DNA of 64,000 bases from the NCBI GenBank assembly GCA_947367855.1, contig CANBFE010000016.1, positions 1 to 64,000 on the forward strand, written 5' to 3'. The stretch is from an uncultured Lachnospiraceae bacterium. GTDB lineage: Bacteria; Bacillota; Clostridia; Lachnospirales; Lachnospiraceae. This document shows, in pieces, positions 25,292 through 34,035 of the stretch. The number at the start of each line of letters is the position of its first letter. Position 1 is the first letter of the stretch. Below the pieces are notes generated by a model. That model had not been told where the DNA came from. It worked only from the letters and a program-made list of their open reading frames with translations, and ran no database searches. Made by a program: the position numbers and the translations under genes.

Positions 25292-26146
25292 ATGTATCAG
25301 GCCGGACTCATACTGGAGGGCGGCGGAATGAAGGGCGTGTATACTGCCGGAGTGATCGACTTTTTTCTTGATAAGGGAATTTCTTTTTCCAGTGTATACG
25401 GAGTGAGCGCAGGCGCATGCAGCATGTGCAGCTATCTGTCAGGACAGCGCGGCCGGGCCAGGGATATCTGCATAGACTATCTGAATACCGACAGCTACTG
25501 CAGCCTGAAAAGCCTGCTTACCACAGGCGACCTGTTTAATGTGGAAATGAATTATCATCTGGTTCCGGAATACCTGAATCCGTATGATTATGATGCCTTC
25601 AACCGGTATAAGGGGAAAGCCTACAGTGTGGCCACGGACATCGTCACAGGCAGGCCCGTGTACTTCCGGATACGGGACATGAAGAAGGACCTGGTCAAAA
25701 TCCGCGCCTCCGCTTCGCTGCCCCTTGTGTCAAGGAATGTTAAAATCCGAGGCGGCCTCTATCTGGACGGAGGTTTAAGCGACTCCATTCCCATCCGGCG
25801 TTCCGTACTGGACGGCAACGGAAAAAACGTGGTGGTAATGACCAAGGAGACCGGCTTTGTGAGAAAACCCGTGGGCAGGCTGACGCTGTGGCTGACAAAG
25901 ATATGGTACTGGCGGTATCCCAGGGTGGCTGAGCTTACCCGCAGCAGATATCTCCACTATAATGAAGACACCGCCTACATTGAGCGTCTGCGCAAAAGCG
26001 GAAAAGTCTTTGTCATCCGCCCCAAAAAGACCTGCGGCGTAAAGAGACTGGAAAAAAATGCGGAAAAACTGAAGCAGCTCTACAGCCAGGGCTATCAGGA
26101 CGCGGCAGATTCCTATGAAAAACTGCTGCAGTTTCTGAAATCATAA
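25292..26146 (+). CDS. Patatin-like phospholipase
   Basis: A 284-residue lipid acyl hydrolase. The oxyanion loop LEGGGMKGVYTAG is at residues 8-20, the nucleophile serine lies in GVSAG near residue 40, and the catalytic aspartate lies in LDGGLSDSIP near residue 155, giving the Ser-Asp dyad of the family. There is no signal peptide, so it should act on membrane phospholipids from inside. The start follows GAAAGGTGGGATTGTT. It is 19 bases ahead of uppP and probably co-transcribed with it. Confidence 0.9.
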   Translation: MYQAGLILEGGGMKGVYTAGVIDFFLDKGISFSSVYGVSAGACSMCSYLSGQRGRARDICIDYLNTDSYCSLKSLLTTGDLFNVEMNYHLVPEYLNPYDYDAFNRYKGKAYSVATDIVTGRPVYFRIRDMKKDLVKIRASASLPLVSRNVKIRGGLYLDGGLSDSIPIRRSVLDGNGKNVVVMTKETGFVRKPVGRLTLWLTKIWYWRYPRVAELTRSRYLHYNEDTAYIERLRKSGKVFVIRPKKTCGVKRLEKNAEKLKQLYSQGYQDAADSYEKLLQFLKS

Positions 26147-26165
26147 AAAGATTGGAGAACAGGAC

Positions 26166-27041
26166 ATGATTGAAATAATCAAGGCAATTATTTACGGCAT
26201 AGTGGAGGGAATCACGGAATGGCTTCCCATCAGCAGCACCGGACATCTGATTCTGCTGGAAAGCCTGATGCCCTTCCAGACCACCGCGGAAGGCGGAGCT
26301 GTCAGCGAAGATTTTTTTGGAATGTTTGATGTAGTCATCCAGTTGGGCGCCATCCTGGCCGTGGTGGTGCTTTTCTGGAGCCGCATCTGGCCCTTTGCCC
26401 TGACAAAAAGGGAGAGGGAGCAGGAGGGAGGAACCGGTATTATGTCCTGGTTCAAAAAGGATATCTGGGTCCTCTGGTTCAAGATTCTGGTCTCCTGCGT
26501 TCCGGCTGCGGTGATCGGGATTCTGTTTGACGATGTATTCGACGAACTGTTCTATAATCCCACCAGTGTGGCCATCGCGCTGATCGTATTCGGCGTGGCC
26601 TTTATCGTGATCGAGAACTGGAACAGGGGAAGGCACCCCAGAGTAAGGGCCCTGTCCCAGATTACCTACCAGACCGCCCTGCTCATCGGCGCCTTCCAGC
26701 TGATTGCCGCAGTCTTCCCGGGCACCTCCCGCTCCGGAGCCACCATTGTGGGAGCTTTGCTCATCGGCGTATCCAGAACCGTGGCTGCCGAATACACATT
26801 CTTTCTGGCCATTCCCGTAATGTTCGGCGCAAGCCTCCTGAAGATTGTGAAATTCGGCTTTGCATTTACCTCCCTGGAGCTGACAGTGCTTTTGGTGGGG
26901 ACAGCGGTATCCTTCCTTGTGTCCCTGTTTGTGCTCCGCTTCCTCATGGGATATATCAAGAAGCATAATTTCAAGATATTCGGATGGTACCGCATTGTAC
27001 TTGGCATTGTAGTACTTCTGTACTTCGGTCTTGCCGCCTGA
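26166..27041 (+). CDS. uppP: Undecaprenyl-diphosphatase
   Basis: A 291-residue polytopic membrane enzyme (also called BacA) that recycles the lipid carrier of peptidoglycan synthesis by removing one phosphate from undecaprenyl diphosphate. Both family signatures are intact: EGITEWLPISSTGHL near residues 14-28 and PGTSRSGATIVGALLIG in the second half. Length and helix pattern are normal. The start follows GGAGAACAGGAC. High copy or expression of this family gives bacitracin tolerance; nothing here shows that. Confidence 0.95.
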   Translation: MIEIIKAIIYGIVEGITEWLPISSTGHLILLESLMPFQTTAEGGAVSEDFFGMFDVVIQLGAILAVVVLFWSRIWPFALTKREREQEGGTGIMSWFKKDIWVLWFKILVSCVPAAVIGILFDDVFDELFYNPTSVAIALIVFGVAFIVIENWNRGRHPRVRALSQITYQTALLIGAFQLIAAVFPGTSRSGATIVGALLIGVSRTVAAEYTFFLAIPVMFGASLLKIVKFGFAFTSLELTVLLVGTAVSFLVSLFVLRFLMGYIKKHNFKIFGWYRIVLGIVVLLYFGLAA

Positions 27042-27058
27042 AGGCATCCCGGAGGCCT

Positions 27059-28555
27059 CTACTCTTCCTCCGCCCAGGCAAGGGCGCACCTTACGGCGCG
27101 TTTCCATCCCTTCATAAGCTCCTTCCGGCGGTTTTCCTCCATACAGGGGCTGAATACTTTCCCAATCTGCCAGTTTTCCCGGATCTCCTCCCTGTCCTTC
27201 CAGTATCCCACAGCCAGTCCTGCCAGATAGGCAGCCCCCAGGGCTGTGGTTTCTATGCATTCCGGCCTGTGAACCTGAGTATCCACAATATCGGCCTGGA
27301 ACTGCATGAGAAAGTCATTGGCGCTGGCTCCCCCGTCCACCTTCAGGCTCTTTAAGCGGATACCGCTGTCCTGCTCCATGGCCTTAAGCACATCCGCTGT
27401 CTGATAGGCAATGGATTCCACAGTTGCGCGGATGAAATGCTCCTTTGTGCAGCCCCTGGTAAGCCCTACCACGGTTCCCCGCGCATACTGGTTCCAGTAG
27501 GGCGCCCCCATACCCGCAAATGCGGGAACGATATAGACTCCAGCCGTGTCCTCCACAGCCTGGCAGTAGCCCTGGGTCTGGGGGGCATTCCGTATCATCC
27601 GCATGCTGTCCCGCAGCCACTGGACTCCGGCCCCTGCCACAAATACACTCCCCTCCAGGGCATATTCCGGCTTGTCCGAAGTCCCTGCGGCCATGGTGGT
27701 AAGCAGTCCTGACCGGGACACAATGGCATCGCCTCCCGTGTGCATCAGCAGAAAGCATCCCGTCCCGTATGTGTTTTTTACCTCTCCCCGCTCAAAGCAG
27801 CACTGGCCGAACAAAGCGGCCTGTTGGTCGCCAGCCGCTCCGGCTATGGGTATCTCCCCTCCCAGAACGGATGCAGCGGTATGTCCGAAGACACAGCCGG
27901 AAGGCCGCACTGTGGGCAGAAGCCCGGACGGAATCCGAAAATACTCCAGAATCTCCTCATCCCAGCAGAGCCTGTGGATATCATACAGCATGGTCCTGGA
28001 AGCGTTTGTCCGATCCGTAACATGGACGGCTCCCTTTGTGAGGTTCCAGATCAGCCAGGTGTCCACTGTGCCGAAAAGCAGATCACCGTTTAGTGCCTTC
28101 TCCCGCGCTCCCGGAACATTGTCCAGAATCCACGCGATCTTGGAGGCGCTGAAATAAGCATCCGGAACAAGTCCTGTCTTTTCCCTTATCTTTCCGTCAA
28201 AACCATTCTTTTTCAGCTCCTCAATGCTGTCCGATGTGCGTCTGCACTGCCAGACAATGGCATTATGCACCGGCTCCCCCGTATGTCTGTCCCACAATAT
28301 TGTAGTCTCCCTCTGGTTTGTAATGCCGATGGCTGCGATCTGTTCCGCGCCCACTCCTGCCATGGCCATGCACTCCGTTGCCACAGCCAGCTGGGAGGAC
28401 CAGATTTCCTTGGGATTATGCTCCACCCATCCCGGCCTGGGATAAATCTGGTTAAATTCCTTCTGGGACATGGACCTGATATTCCCCGCTTTATCAAACA
28501 GAATACAGCGGGAACTCGTTGTCCCCTGATCCAGGGCCATGATATATTTCTCCAT
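27059..28555 (-). CDS. glpK: Glycerol kinase
   Basis: A 498-residue FGGY-family kinase, full length. The N-terminal ALDQGTTSSRCILFD binds phosphate, IGITNQRETTILWD is typical of glycerol kinase, and the C-terminal KVDGGASANDFLMQFQADI completes the ATP site. It phosphorylates glycerol to glycerol-3-phosphate. No transporter or dehydrogenase gene is adjacent, so it is a stand-alone gene. TTGAAT (28626-28631) and TATACT (28603-28608) with 17 bases between form its promoter, and GGAGAGGAAGCGT precedes the ATG. Confidence 0.97.
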   Translation of the reverse strand: MEKYIMALDQGTTSSRCILFDKAGNIRSMSQKEFNQIYPRPGWVEHNPKEIWSSQLAVATECMAMAGVGAEQIAAIGITNQRETTILWDRHTGEPVHNAIVWQCRRTSDSIEELKKNGFDGKIREKTGLVPDAYFSASKIAWILDNVPGAREKALNGDLLFGTVDTWLIWNLTKGAVHVTDRTNASRTMLYDIHRLCWDEEILEYFRIPSGLLPTVRPSGCVFGHTAASVLGGEIPIAGAAGDQQAALFGQCCFERGEVKNTYGTGCFLLMHTGGDAIVSRSGLLTTMAAGTSDKPEYALEGSVFVAGAGVQWLRDSMRMIRNAPQTQGYCQAVEDTAGVYIVPAFAGMGAPYWNQYARGTVVGLTRGCTKEHFIRATVESIAYQTADVLKAMEQDSGIRLKSLKVDGGASANDFLMQFQADIVDTQVHRPECIETTALGAAYLAGLAVGYWKDREEIRENWQIGKVFSPCMEENRRKELMKGWKRAVRCALAWAEEE

Positions 28556-28602
28556 ACGCTTCCTCTCCTTCTCTTTTACGCCGCATTTTACTCTCTTTTT
28601 AC

Positions 28603-28631
28603 AGTATAGACAGAAACAGCCTGAAATTCAA
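28603..28631 (-). promoter_or_regulatory. Sigma-A promoter of glpK
   Basis: Minus-strand TTGAAT and TATACT with a 17-base spacer, about 50 bases before the glpK start codon. It lies back to back with the promoter of the divergent membrane-protein gene. Confidence 0.75.
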
Positions 28632-28665
28632 TGACAAAATCGGAGAAAACACAGCTTATTTGTAT

Positions 28666-28694
28666 TTGACATCCCGTACCTTATTCGCTACAAT
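28666..28694 (+). promoter_or_regulatory. Sigma-A promoter of the GT39-like gene
   Basis: TTGACA (28666-28671) and TACAAT (28689-28694) are 17 bases apart, 65 bases before the ATG at 28760. Confidence 0.85.
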
Positions 28695-28759
28695 ATAGTC
28701 AACACCCCGGAGCAGCCCTCTGAGGATGTCTTTACAACGCGCCATGTACGGAGGATAAA

Positions 28760-30304
28760 ATGAAAAAAACAGGAGTCGTTTTAACAGATATGGGAGAAAA
28801 GGCAGTGAAACTGATAATCCTTTTGCTTCTGGCGGTTCTCACCGTCTGGGTCGGCCAGGACACCTATCTGTATCCCGGGGACTATTCCAGCGAAATCCTG
28901 ATCTGGACAAATGACAATCTGTTCCTGCAGTTTGCAGTATCCGCTGCCGTTGTGGTTCTTACCGGAATTCTCTCCGGCATTTTATTCCGTGGAAAAAATG
29001 AAAATCAGAAACGTAGATTTGTCAATTGGTATGCTGCTGCCATAATGGCCCTCACCGGAATCCTGCTTATCATCTGGGTAGCGCAGACCCGTTTTTCCCA
29101 GTCCCGTGACGCCCAGCAGATTTACTATATACTCCAGAAATTCCGCAGCGGAGACTACAGCGACATGAGTTCCTGCTATCTTCAGGGTTTCCAGCAGCAG
29201 CTGGGGCTGATGTTCCTGGAAGAACTGATGCTTGCCATATGGCCGGACATCCGCATCTTTCAGTATCTGAATGTGTTTTTTATCCTGGGCATTCTGTTTT
29301 TCCTGTATCGGATCTGTAATCTGCTGTTTCACAACCAGACCATAAACCTGTACTGTCTCACGGCCTCCGCCGCCTTTCTGCCCATGCATTTATATGTAAA
29401 TCTCGCCTATGGGGATATTCTTTCCATCTCCCTGAGCCTCATGGCTGTCTGGGCCCTTCTGCGCTGGTCCGAAACCAGGCAGAAGCGATATGCCCTGACA
29501 TCCGCGGCGGGAATCGCCATATCCATGCTGGCCCGAAAAAACACCCTCATTATCCTCATCGCAGTCACCATATGTCTCGTACTCTCTGCATGGAAAGAAT
29601 GGAACTGGCGCCCTGTGGCCCTGGCGCTGCTGACTGCCGCCCTCTCCTTTGGAGGCATGCAGCTGGCATCCTTCTGCTACCAGGAACGCTCCGGAATCGA
29701 GCTGGGCGATCCCATGCCCGCCGTGTTGTGGATCTCCATGGGAATGCACGGGGAACCGGGAGGTTATGGGGTTTACAACGGCTACCACGAATCCGTATTC
29801 TGGGGGACCGGCGGGGATGCGGAGCAGGCGTCCGCCATAGCCAGAACCCATATCATGGAACGTCTGGAGGAGTACACCGACAATCCCCGGATTGCCTATG
29901 ATTTTTACAAGAACAAGCTGCTGCAGCAGTGGGGAGAAAATACCTATGGCTCCCTGATCCTGACCCTGGACAGGCAGCGCTGCCAGGAGGGCCTTGTCCA
30001 TCAGGTCTATTTTGGCAGTCTCAGGACCCCACTGCTTGCCTATATGAATTTCTATACCTTTTTCCTCTATCTGGGCGTCTTTTCATATGCCGCACTGCAT
30101 CTGTTCCGGAAAAACGGCATATGGCACTGCCTGCTGCTGATCATCATAACAGGAGGAGTTCTGTTCAGCATACTGTGGGAAAACAAAAGCAGATATGTAC
30201 TGCCCTATGTCATCTGCATGATACCCTACATGTGCTGCGCAGTCTGGACCCTTCAGGAGAAAGCAGCCAGACTGCTGGCCAAATACAGGAACCGGGGGGC
30301 CTAA
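28760..30304 (+). CDS. Polytopic membrane glycosyltransferase-like protein (GT39/GT-C type)
   Basis: A 514-residue membrane protein with about 11-12 helices. The layout is that of GT-C lipid-linked glycosyltransferases: an extracytoplasmic loop after the second helix group with RFSQSRDAQQIYYIL, whose Asp is placed like the catalytic one, and conserved-looking SMLARKNTLIILIAV. It probably moves a sugar from a polyprenyl-phosphate donor to an envelope acceptor. The start follows GGAGGATAAA. No glycan locus surrounds it. It converges with the Sel1-like gene, and the last four bases of the two genes overlap. Confidence 0.7.
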   Translation: MKKTGVVLTDMGEKAVKLIILLLLAVLTVWVGQDTYLYPGDYSSEILIWTNDNLFLQFAVSAAVVVLTGILSGILFRGKNENQKRRFVNWYAAAIMALTGILLIIWVAQTRFSQSRDAQQIYYILQKFRSGDYSDMSSCYLQGFQQQLGLMFLEELMLAIWPDIRIFQYLNVFFILGILFFLYRICNLLFHNQTINLYCLTASAAFLPMHLYVNLAYGDILSISLSLMAVWALLRWSETRQKRYALTSAAGIAISMLARKNTLIILIAVTICLVLSAWKEWNWRPVALALLTAALSFGGMQLASFCYQERSGIELGDPMPAVLWISMGMHGEPGGYGVYNGYHESVFWGTGGDAEQASAIARTHIMERLEEYTDNPRIAYDFYKNKLLQQWGENTYGSLILTLDRQRCQEGLVHQVYFGSLRTPLLAYMNFYTFFLYLGVFSYAALHLFRKNGIWHCLLLIIITGGVLFSILWENKSRYVLPYVICMIPYMCCAVWTLQEKAARLLAKYRNRGA

Positions 30305-31536
30305 CGGCGCACCCACTTGCCGAACAGGGTCTTCTTATAATGGCCAAGCTCTGCCTTTGCCTCCGGATGGTCTCCTGCCTTCTGAAGATAGCCTACCGCC
30401 TTTGGAATGTCCACTGCCACTCCCAGGCCGTGACCGTAGATCATGCCCCGCAGGTAATCGGCCTCCCAGTAATTCCAGTTCACCCTGTCCAGATACTGCC
30501 GCGCCCTTCCGTAATCCTGGGGGGTACCCCATCCATTGTAGCAGCATTTTGCCAGATAAAACACGCCGTACCTGCTTCCTTTGTCACTGGCATAGGACAA
30601 CAGCCGGAACGCCTTCCCATAGTCCTGTTCCACCCCTTTGCCGAGATAATACGCCTCCCCCAGCAGATTATGGCTGGTGACATCCCCCCGGGGAATCTCC
30701 TTTTCATAGCATTTGACAGCATAGGCTTCATCCCTGGAAGTGCCGATTCCCTGCGCATAGCAGCGGCCCACGCTGCACCAGGCCCCGGGCTCGCCGCCCT
30801 CGGCTGCTTCCCTGTACCAGGAGAGCGCCTCCTCCTTCCTTCCCGCCTTCTCCAGCTCCTCCGCATAAATAAACTGGTGAAGGGGATGGCCGTACTCAGC
30901 GCCGATTTTCCAGAGATCCCTGGCCATCTCCGGCCTGGGGGCAATGATGTCCTCGTCTCCCTGGGTGTAGTAGCGGTTCAGGTTATTGGCCGCAAAATAC
31001 ATGCCGCCCCGCAGCGCCTTCCAGAACCAGTCCTCACATTTTGAAATATTTTCTTTTAAATATGCCGTGGAAGCGGCCTGGTTCGGGAAAGAACCCAGAT
31101 CCCTGTTCTGAATCCGGATAAAATCCCACCAGAAGTAGGAATTTGCCACCACATACTGGCAGAAGGCATCCCCTGACTTCGCAAGCTCCTCCACCTGGTC
31201 AAAAGCTTCCTGAAGGCTTGCAAAGGGCATTTTCACCTCAAGCTCCGGCGTCAGCTCCCCGGTGCGCAGGCACACCAGAACCCCCAGTGCGCTGCCCTGC
31301 TCCACCGACCTGTGCAGCAGCATGGTCGCCCTGTCGTCATCCTCCGGAAAGCCATGCCCCTTCCACACATACTGATGTCCGCACAGACACCGCGCCAGCA
31401 CACAGCTGGCGTCCCCGTCCCCGTTGGCGGAAGCCTTTTCCAGAAGGGCATACGCCTCTTTGCCCCTTCCCGTCCTTTCCCTGTAATAGATATCCTGCAA
31501 TGCCTGCTTTACCTCACTGCTCAGTTCCTTTCCCAT
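30301..31536 (-). CDS. Sel1/TPR-like repeat protein
   Basis: A 411-residue cytoplasmic protein made of helical Sel1-like repeats, e.g. WCSVGRCYAQGIGTSRDEAY, NLLGEAYYLGKGVEQDYGKA and YLAKCCYNGWGTPQDYGRA. These form a curved scaffold for protein-protein contacts. There is no signal peptide or catalytic domain. The start follows AAGGAGTAAGAAGAA. It lies 46 bases after the DegV gene and is probably co-transcribed with it. The partner is unknown. Confidence 0.8.
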   Translation of the reverse strand: MGKELSSEVKQALQDIYYRERTGRGKEAYALLEKASANGDGDASCVLARCLCGHQYVWKGHGFPEDDDRATMLLHRSVEQGSALGVLVCLRTGELTPELEVKMPFASLQEAFDQVEELAKSGDAFCQYVVANSYFWWDFIRIQNRDLGSFPNQAASTAYLKENISKCEDWFWKALRGGMYFAANNLNRYYTQGDEDIIAPRPEMARDLWKIGAEYGHPLHQFIYAEELEKAGRKEEALSWYREAAEGGEPGAWCSVGRCYAQGIGTSRDEAYAVKCYEKEIPRGDVTSHNLLGEAYYLGKGVEQDYGKAFRLLSYASDKGSRYGVFYLAKCCYNGWGTPQDYGRARQYLDRVNWNYWEADYLRGMIYGHGLGVAVDIPKAVGYLQKAGDHPEAKAELGHYKKTLFGKWVRR

Positions 31537-31582
31537 TTCTTCTTACTCCTTTATTTCGTTTATTTCCTTTGTTTTGTCTGTT

Positions 31583-32422
31583 TTATCTGTTTTCCTGTTC
31601 CGGTTCCGCCCACTCGATGGCAATGCCCGTGGTATTCGGTCCCACATGGGAGGACACGATCAGGTTCAGGGAAGCTTCACAGCCTGCTCCCACCAAAGAT
31701 CTGCACTGCTCAAACAGGGCCTGGTTTCCCACATAGATGGCCCCGAGTCTGGCAGTCTTTCCAGACTCCGCGATCTGCCGGATATTCCGCAGGGCCGCAT
31801 TGATTCCACGGCACTTTTTGCAGGGTTCTATACGGCCGTTTTTCATGGTGAGAATGACTTTTATGTCCAGGATATCCCCGATCTTTCCAACACTGGGAGA
31901 CACCCTGCCGCCCTGAACCAGATACTTAAAATCATCCACCACAAAATAGATGTCAATCCTCCCCACCCGCTTTCTGATCTCTGCGGCGGTCTCCTGAAGC
32001 GACTTCCCCTCTTTCCGCATTTCCAGGGCGTCCACGCATAAAAAGCCGCTTCCCAGGGTGGCGCTCAGGGAATCGATGACCTCTATCCTGCCGTCCGGAT
32101 ACATTTCCCTCAGTTCGTCCGCCACCATGCAGACGGTATTGTTTGATCCGCTCAGCCCGGAGGAAACCGTGATGCATAAAATGTCCTTCCCGGACTGCAG
32201 CGTCTCCTCGAACCGTTTGCGGACATAATCCGGATTCACCCCGGAGGTATAGGCTCTCCTGCGGCTCAGCTCCTGAAAGAATTCCTCCCGGGTCAGCTTC
32301 TGTTCCTCTCCATATATCCTGTTTTCCTCAAAATAATAGTACTGGGGCAACATGACTATATCTTCGTCGTAAGGCGACGGCAGATCCACATCTCCATCCG
32401 TAAAAACAATAAAGTCCTTCAT
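31583..32422 (-). CDS. DegV-family fatty-acid-binding protein
   Basis: A 279-residue protein with the DegV fold. The N-terminal FTDGDVDLP, the ligand-pocket serines in ITVSSGLSGSNNT and IDSLSATLGSGF, and the C-terminal SHVGPNTTGIAI are characteristic. DegV proteins bind fatty acids; Gram-positive FakB members present them to the kinase FakA, but no fakA gene is visible here. The start MKDFIVFTDG at 32422 follows GAGGATGACAAA; the longer open frame upstream has no coding character. Confidence 0.9.
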   Translation of the reverse strand: MKDFIVFTDGDVDLPSPYDEDIVMLPQYYYFEENRIYGEEQKLTREEFFQELSRRRAYTSGVNPDYVRKRFEETLQSGKDILCITVSSGLSGSNNTVCMVADELREMYPDGRIEVIDSLSATLGSGFLCVDALEMRKEGKSLQETAAEIRKRVGRIDIYFVVDDFKYLVQGGRVSPSVGKIGDILDIKVILTMKNGRIEPCKKCRGINAALRNIRQIAESGKTARLGAIYVGNQALFEQCRSLVGAGCEASLNLIVSSHVGPNTTGIAIEWAEPEQENR

Positions 32423-32610
32423 TTTGTCATCCTCGCACTTCCTGTCATGAATCAAGGCTTCTGCTCCGTACCCGCGCCCACCGCGGACGTCCTCTCCGCC
32501 TCCATAAACGGGTTCCACATACCCACATTTATATTACAGCAAATTCCGTCCTCCCCGCAAGTGCAATCGGGAAACCTTTAGAAAATATTTCGAAATCAGG
32601 CTGCGGCGCA

Positions 32611-32642
32611 TGAAAAAGACGGCTGCAAATATGCTGCGGCCG
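32611..32642 (-). terminator. Intrinsic terminator after the agr-linked XRE gene
   Basis: On the minus strand CGGC-C-GCA / TGC-A-GCCG forms a seven-pair stem with one mismatch and a seven-base loop, followed by TCTTTTT. It lies 48 bases after the XRE stop. Confidence 0.7.
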
Positions 32643-32689
32643 CCCTGTATCTTCCATTTTAACTGAATGCGTTGATTTTCTTACTGAAT

Positions 32690-33013
32690 TTATGTTTCCT
32701 CGCACATGTCATACAGAATCCGGAGGATATCCTGCATCCTGCTGCGCTGCTTTGGGTTAACCGTTTCCAGTACACAGATAACCTTCTCCATACCCTGATG
32801 TTCCTTCTCCTCCCCCAGCATAATGTAATCGCAGCTTACAGACAGCGCATCCGACAGGCGGCAGAGCACATCTGCCGAAAACCCCTTTTTACCCGTTTCT
32901 ATTTCATAGAGAAACTTGTCTGAAATACCTGCCTTTTCAGCCAACGCCTCTCTGGTATAGTTATGCATTTCCCGCAATTCCCTGATTCGCTGTCCTGCAA
33001 GTTTATTCGGCAT
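32690..33013 (-). CDS. XRE-family regulator divergent from agrBD
   Basis: A 107-residue protein. Residues 6-60 are an XRE helix-turn-helix (IRELREMHNYTREALAEKAG then ISDKFLYEIETGKKGFS). The C-terminal 45 residues (VNPKQRSRMQDILRILYDM) look like a dimerisation helix. The start MPNKLAG follows GGAGGAATAAC. It reads away from the agrBD promoter, so it is well placed to control that operon and its own gene. It ends at a good terminator, so it is a single-gene unit. Confidence 0.88.
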   Translation of the reverse strand: MPNKLAGQRIRELREMHNYTREALAEKAGISDKFLYEIETGKKGFSADVLCRLSDALSVSCDYIMLGEEKEHQGMEKVICVLETVNPKQRSRMQDILRILYDMCEET

Positions 33014-33311
33014 GTTATTCCTCCATTCCACAAAATTTTACACTATCGGACAGGTACTCCAAAACCTTCTATTGTTCCTTGTCACCATACTTAAGGTTCC
33101 TGTTTCCGGTTTTTTCATTATAACGGAGATTCTGCCCAGGAACGGCTTCCTGACCGGATTATGTGAAATCCTTCCCGGGTTCCCCGGCCCCGGTCAGCCA
33201 TTGCCCGCAGGCGCTTTTCCATTCGGAGAGAAAAATACCATATCCGGTAAAAAAATGAATATTCTGCTTTCCATAGTGTATTCTGTTTTAGAAAAGGAAG
33301 GGGAGAAAACC
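33014..33311. other. Intergenic control region of the agr-like locus
   Basis: This 298-base region separates the XRE gene from agrB. It holds the direct repeat and promoter listed separately (33074-33124) and then about 180 bases of leader with GC-rich inverted sequence around 33175-33195. The agrB reading frame stays open across it, but the codons show no family similarity, so I treat it as untranslated. Confidence 0.6.
33074..33124 (+). promoter_or_regulatory. agrBD promoter with LytTR-type direct repeat
   Basis: GTTCCTTGT (33074-33082) and GTTCCTGTT (33096-33104) form a 9-base direct repeat with a 13-base spacer. The second copy covers a poor -35 (TTCCTG, 33097-33102), which is 16 bases before a -10 TATAAC (33119-33124). 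LytTR regulators such as AgrA and ComE bind 9-base direct repeats 12-13 bases apart, next to weak -35 boxes. The site is therefore a good candidate for autoinduction by the LytTR regulator encoded at 35289. Confidence 0.6.
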
Positions 33312-33860
33312 ATGGTACGGAAATATCTGAAAGAAAAATACAAAATCAGCAATTACGAAATGGCCCAGATAGAATATCTGTTCAAATCAGTCTTCTCGGA
33401 ACTCAGCAAAATGATTCTGATGGGCATTCTGTTTCACAGGTACCTGGGCCTGTACCTCTTCGCCCTGTGCATCATGCTGTATCTGAGGACCTCCACCGGA
33501 GGCCTGCACTTTTATACTTACGCCGGATGCCTGGTTGGTTCCATCCTGTATCTGGGGTCTGCAGTCATCCTGCTGCCAAACCTGACCCTGCCTGTTTTTG
33601 CGCGGCTTGCGGCCCTGCTTGCATGCATCCTGATCTGTTACCGGGTGGGCCCTGTGGTATCAAAATACCGGTCCGAACTGTCCCCGGAAAAATTCCAGCA
33701 CTGCCGAAACATCACCTGTACAGGTATTTTTATCTATGCCCTGGCCACATATATTATACCGGATAATCAATATATCACAGTTGGTTTCTGGATTATAATA
33801 TTACATTCGCTGCAGCTTCCAGCGGCCAAAATACGCAAGAAAGGAGAACTTGGAAAATGA
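33312..33860 (+). CDS. agrB: AgrB-like peptide-processing membrane protease
   Basis: A 182-residue membrane protein of the AgrB family, close to the usual 190. The catalytic signature is intact: R59, then GG63-64, H66 and C73, with the seven-residue His-Cys separation of the family. Five or so hydrophobic segments follow. AgrB cleaves the C-terminal part of the AgrD precursor and closes the thiolactone or lactone ring. The ATG at 33312 follows GGGGAGAAAACC; the frame upstream lacks family similarity. It overlaps the peptide gene by four bases (ATGA), so the two are co-translated. Confidence 0.9.
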   Translation: MVRKYLKEKYKISNYEMAQIEYLFKSVFSELSKMILMGILFHRYLGLYLFALCIMLYLRTSTGGLHFYTYAGCLVGSILYLGSAVILLPNLTLPVFARLAALLACILICYRVGPVVSKYRSELSPEKFQHCRNITCTGIFIYALATYIIPDNQYITVGFWIIILHSLQLPAAKIRKKGELGK

Positions 33861-33976
33861 TCGATTATCTTGTCGAGCGGTTTAAGAACTATTCCTGGAC
33901 CCTGAAATCAACAATTGTAAGCATGGTGCTCCTGGGAGAATATCCTTACCCTTCCGAAGAGGATTATCCGGACTAA
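33857..33976 (+). CDS. agrD: Cysteine-free AgrD-like signal peptide precursor
   Basis: A 39-residue peptide whose ATG overlaps the agrB stop, with AAGGAG upstream at 33841. It has the AgrD layout: an amphipathic N-terminal helix (MIDYLVERFKNY), a middle segment, and an acidic Pro-containing tail (GEYPYPSEEDYPD). It has no cysteine. Set against AgrD, S22 falls where the ring-forming Cys should be and is followed by four hydrophobic residues MVLL, giving a predicted signal TIVSMVLL with a serine lactone. Serine-lactone signals are known in a few staphylococci such as S. intermedius. Ring position and mature ends are inference. Confidence 0.75.
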   Translation: MIDYLVERFKNYSWTLKSTIVSMVLLGEYPYPSEEDYPD

Positions 33977-34002
33977 ATCCCTGCCGGATACCCCCCAACG
34001 GA

Positions 34003-34035
34003 AAAAGCGGACATATCTAACCTTTGTCCGCTTTT
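34003..34035. terminator. Bidirectional terminator between agrD and the kinase gene
   Basis: A perfect 11-base stem (AAAAGCGGACA with TGTCCGCTTTT) encloses an 11-base loop. The A- and T-rich arms serve both directions. On the minus side the stem lies over the last codons and stop of the kinase gene. Confidence 0.85.

Noticed and set aside
31583..31615. Possible third copy of the 60-base repeat at the end of the DegV gene
   Set aside because: CTGTTTTCCTGTTCC matches, but the likeness soon breaks and lies in codons for a Glu-rich tail; it is probably chance.
33012..33311. 100-codon N-terminal extension of AgrB
   Set aside because: It has no AgrB similarity, crosses the promoter and leader, and the ATG at 33312 has its own ribosome site and gives normal family length.
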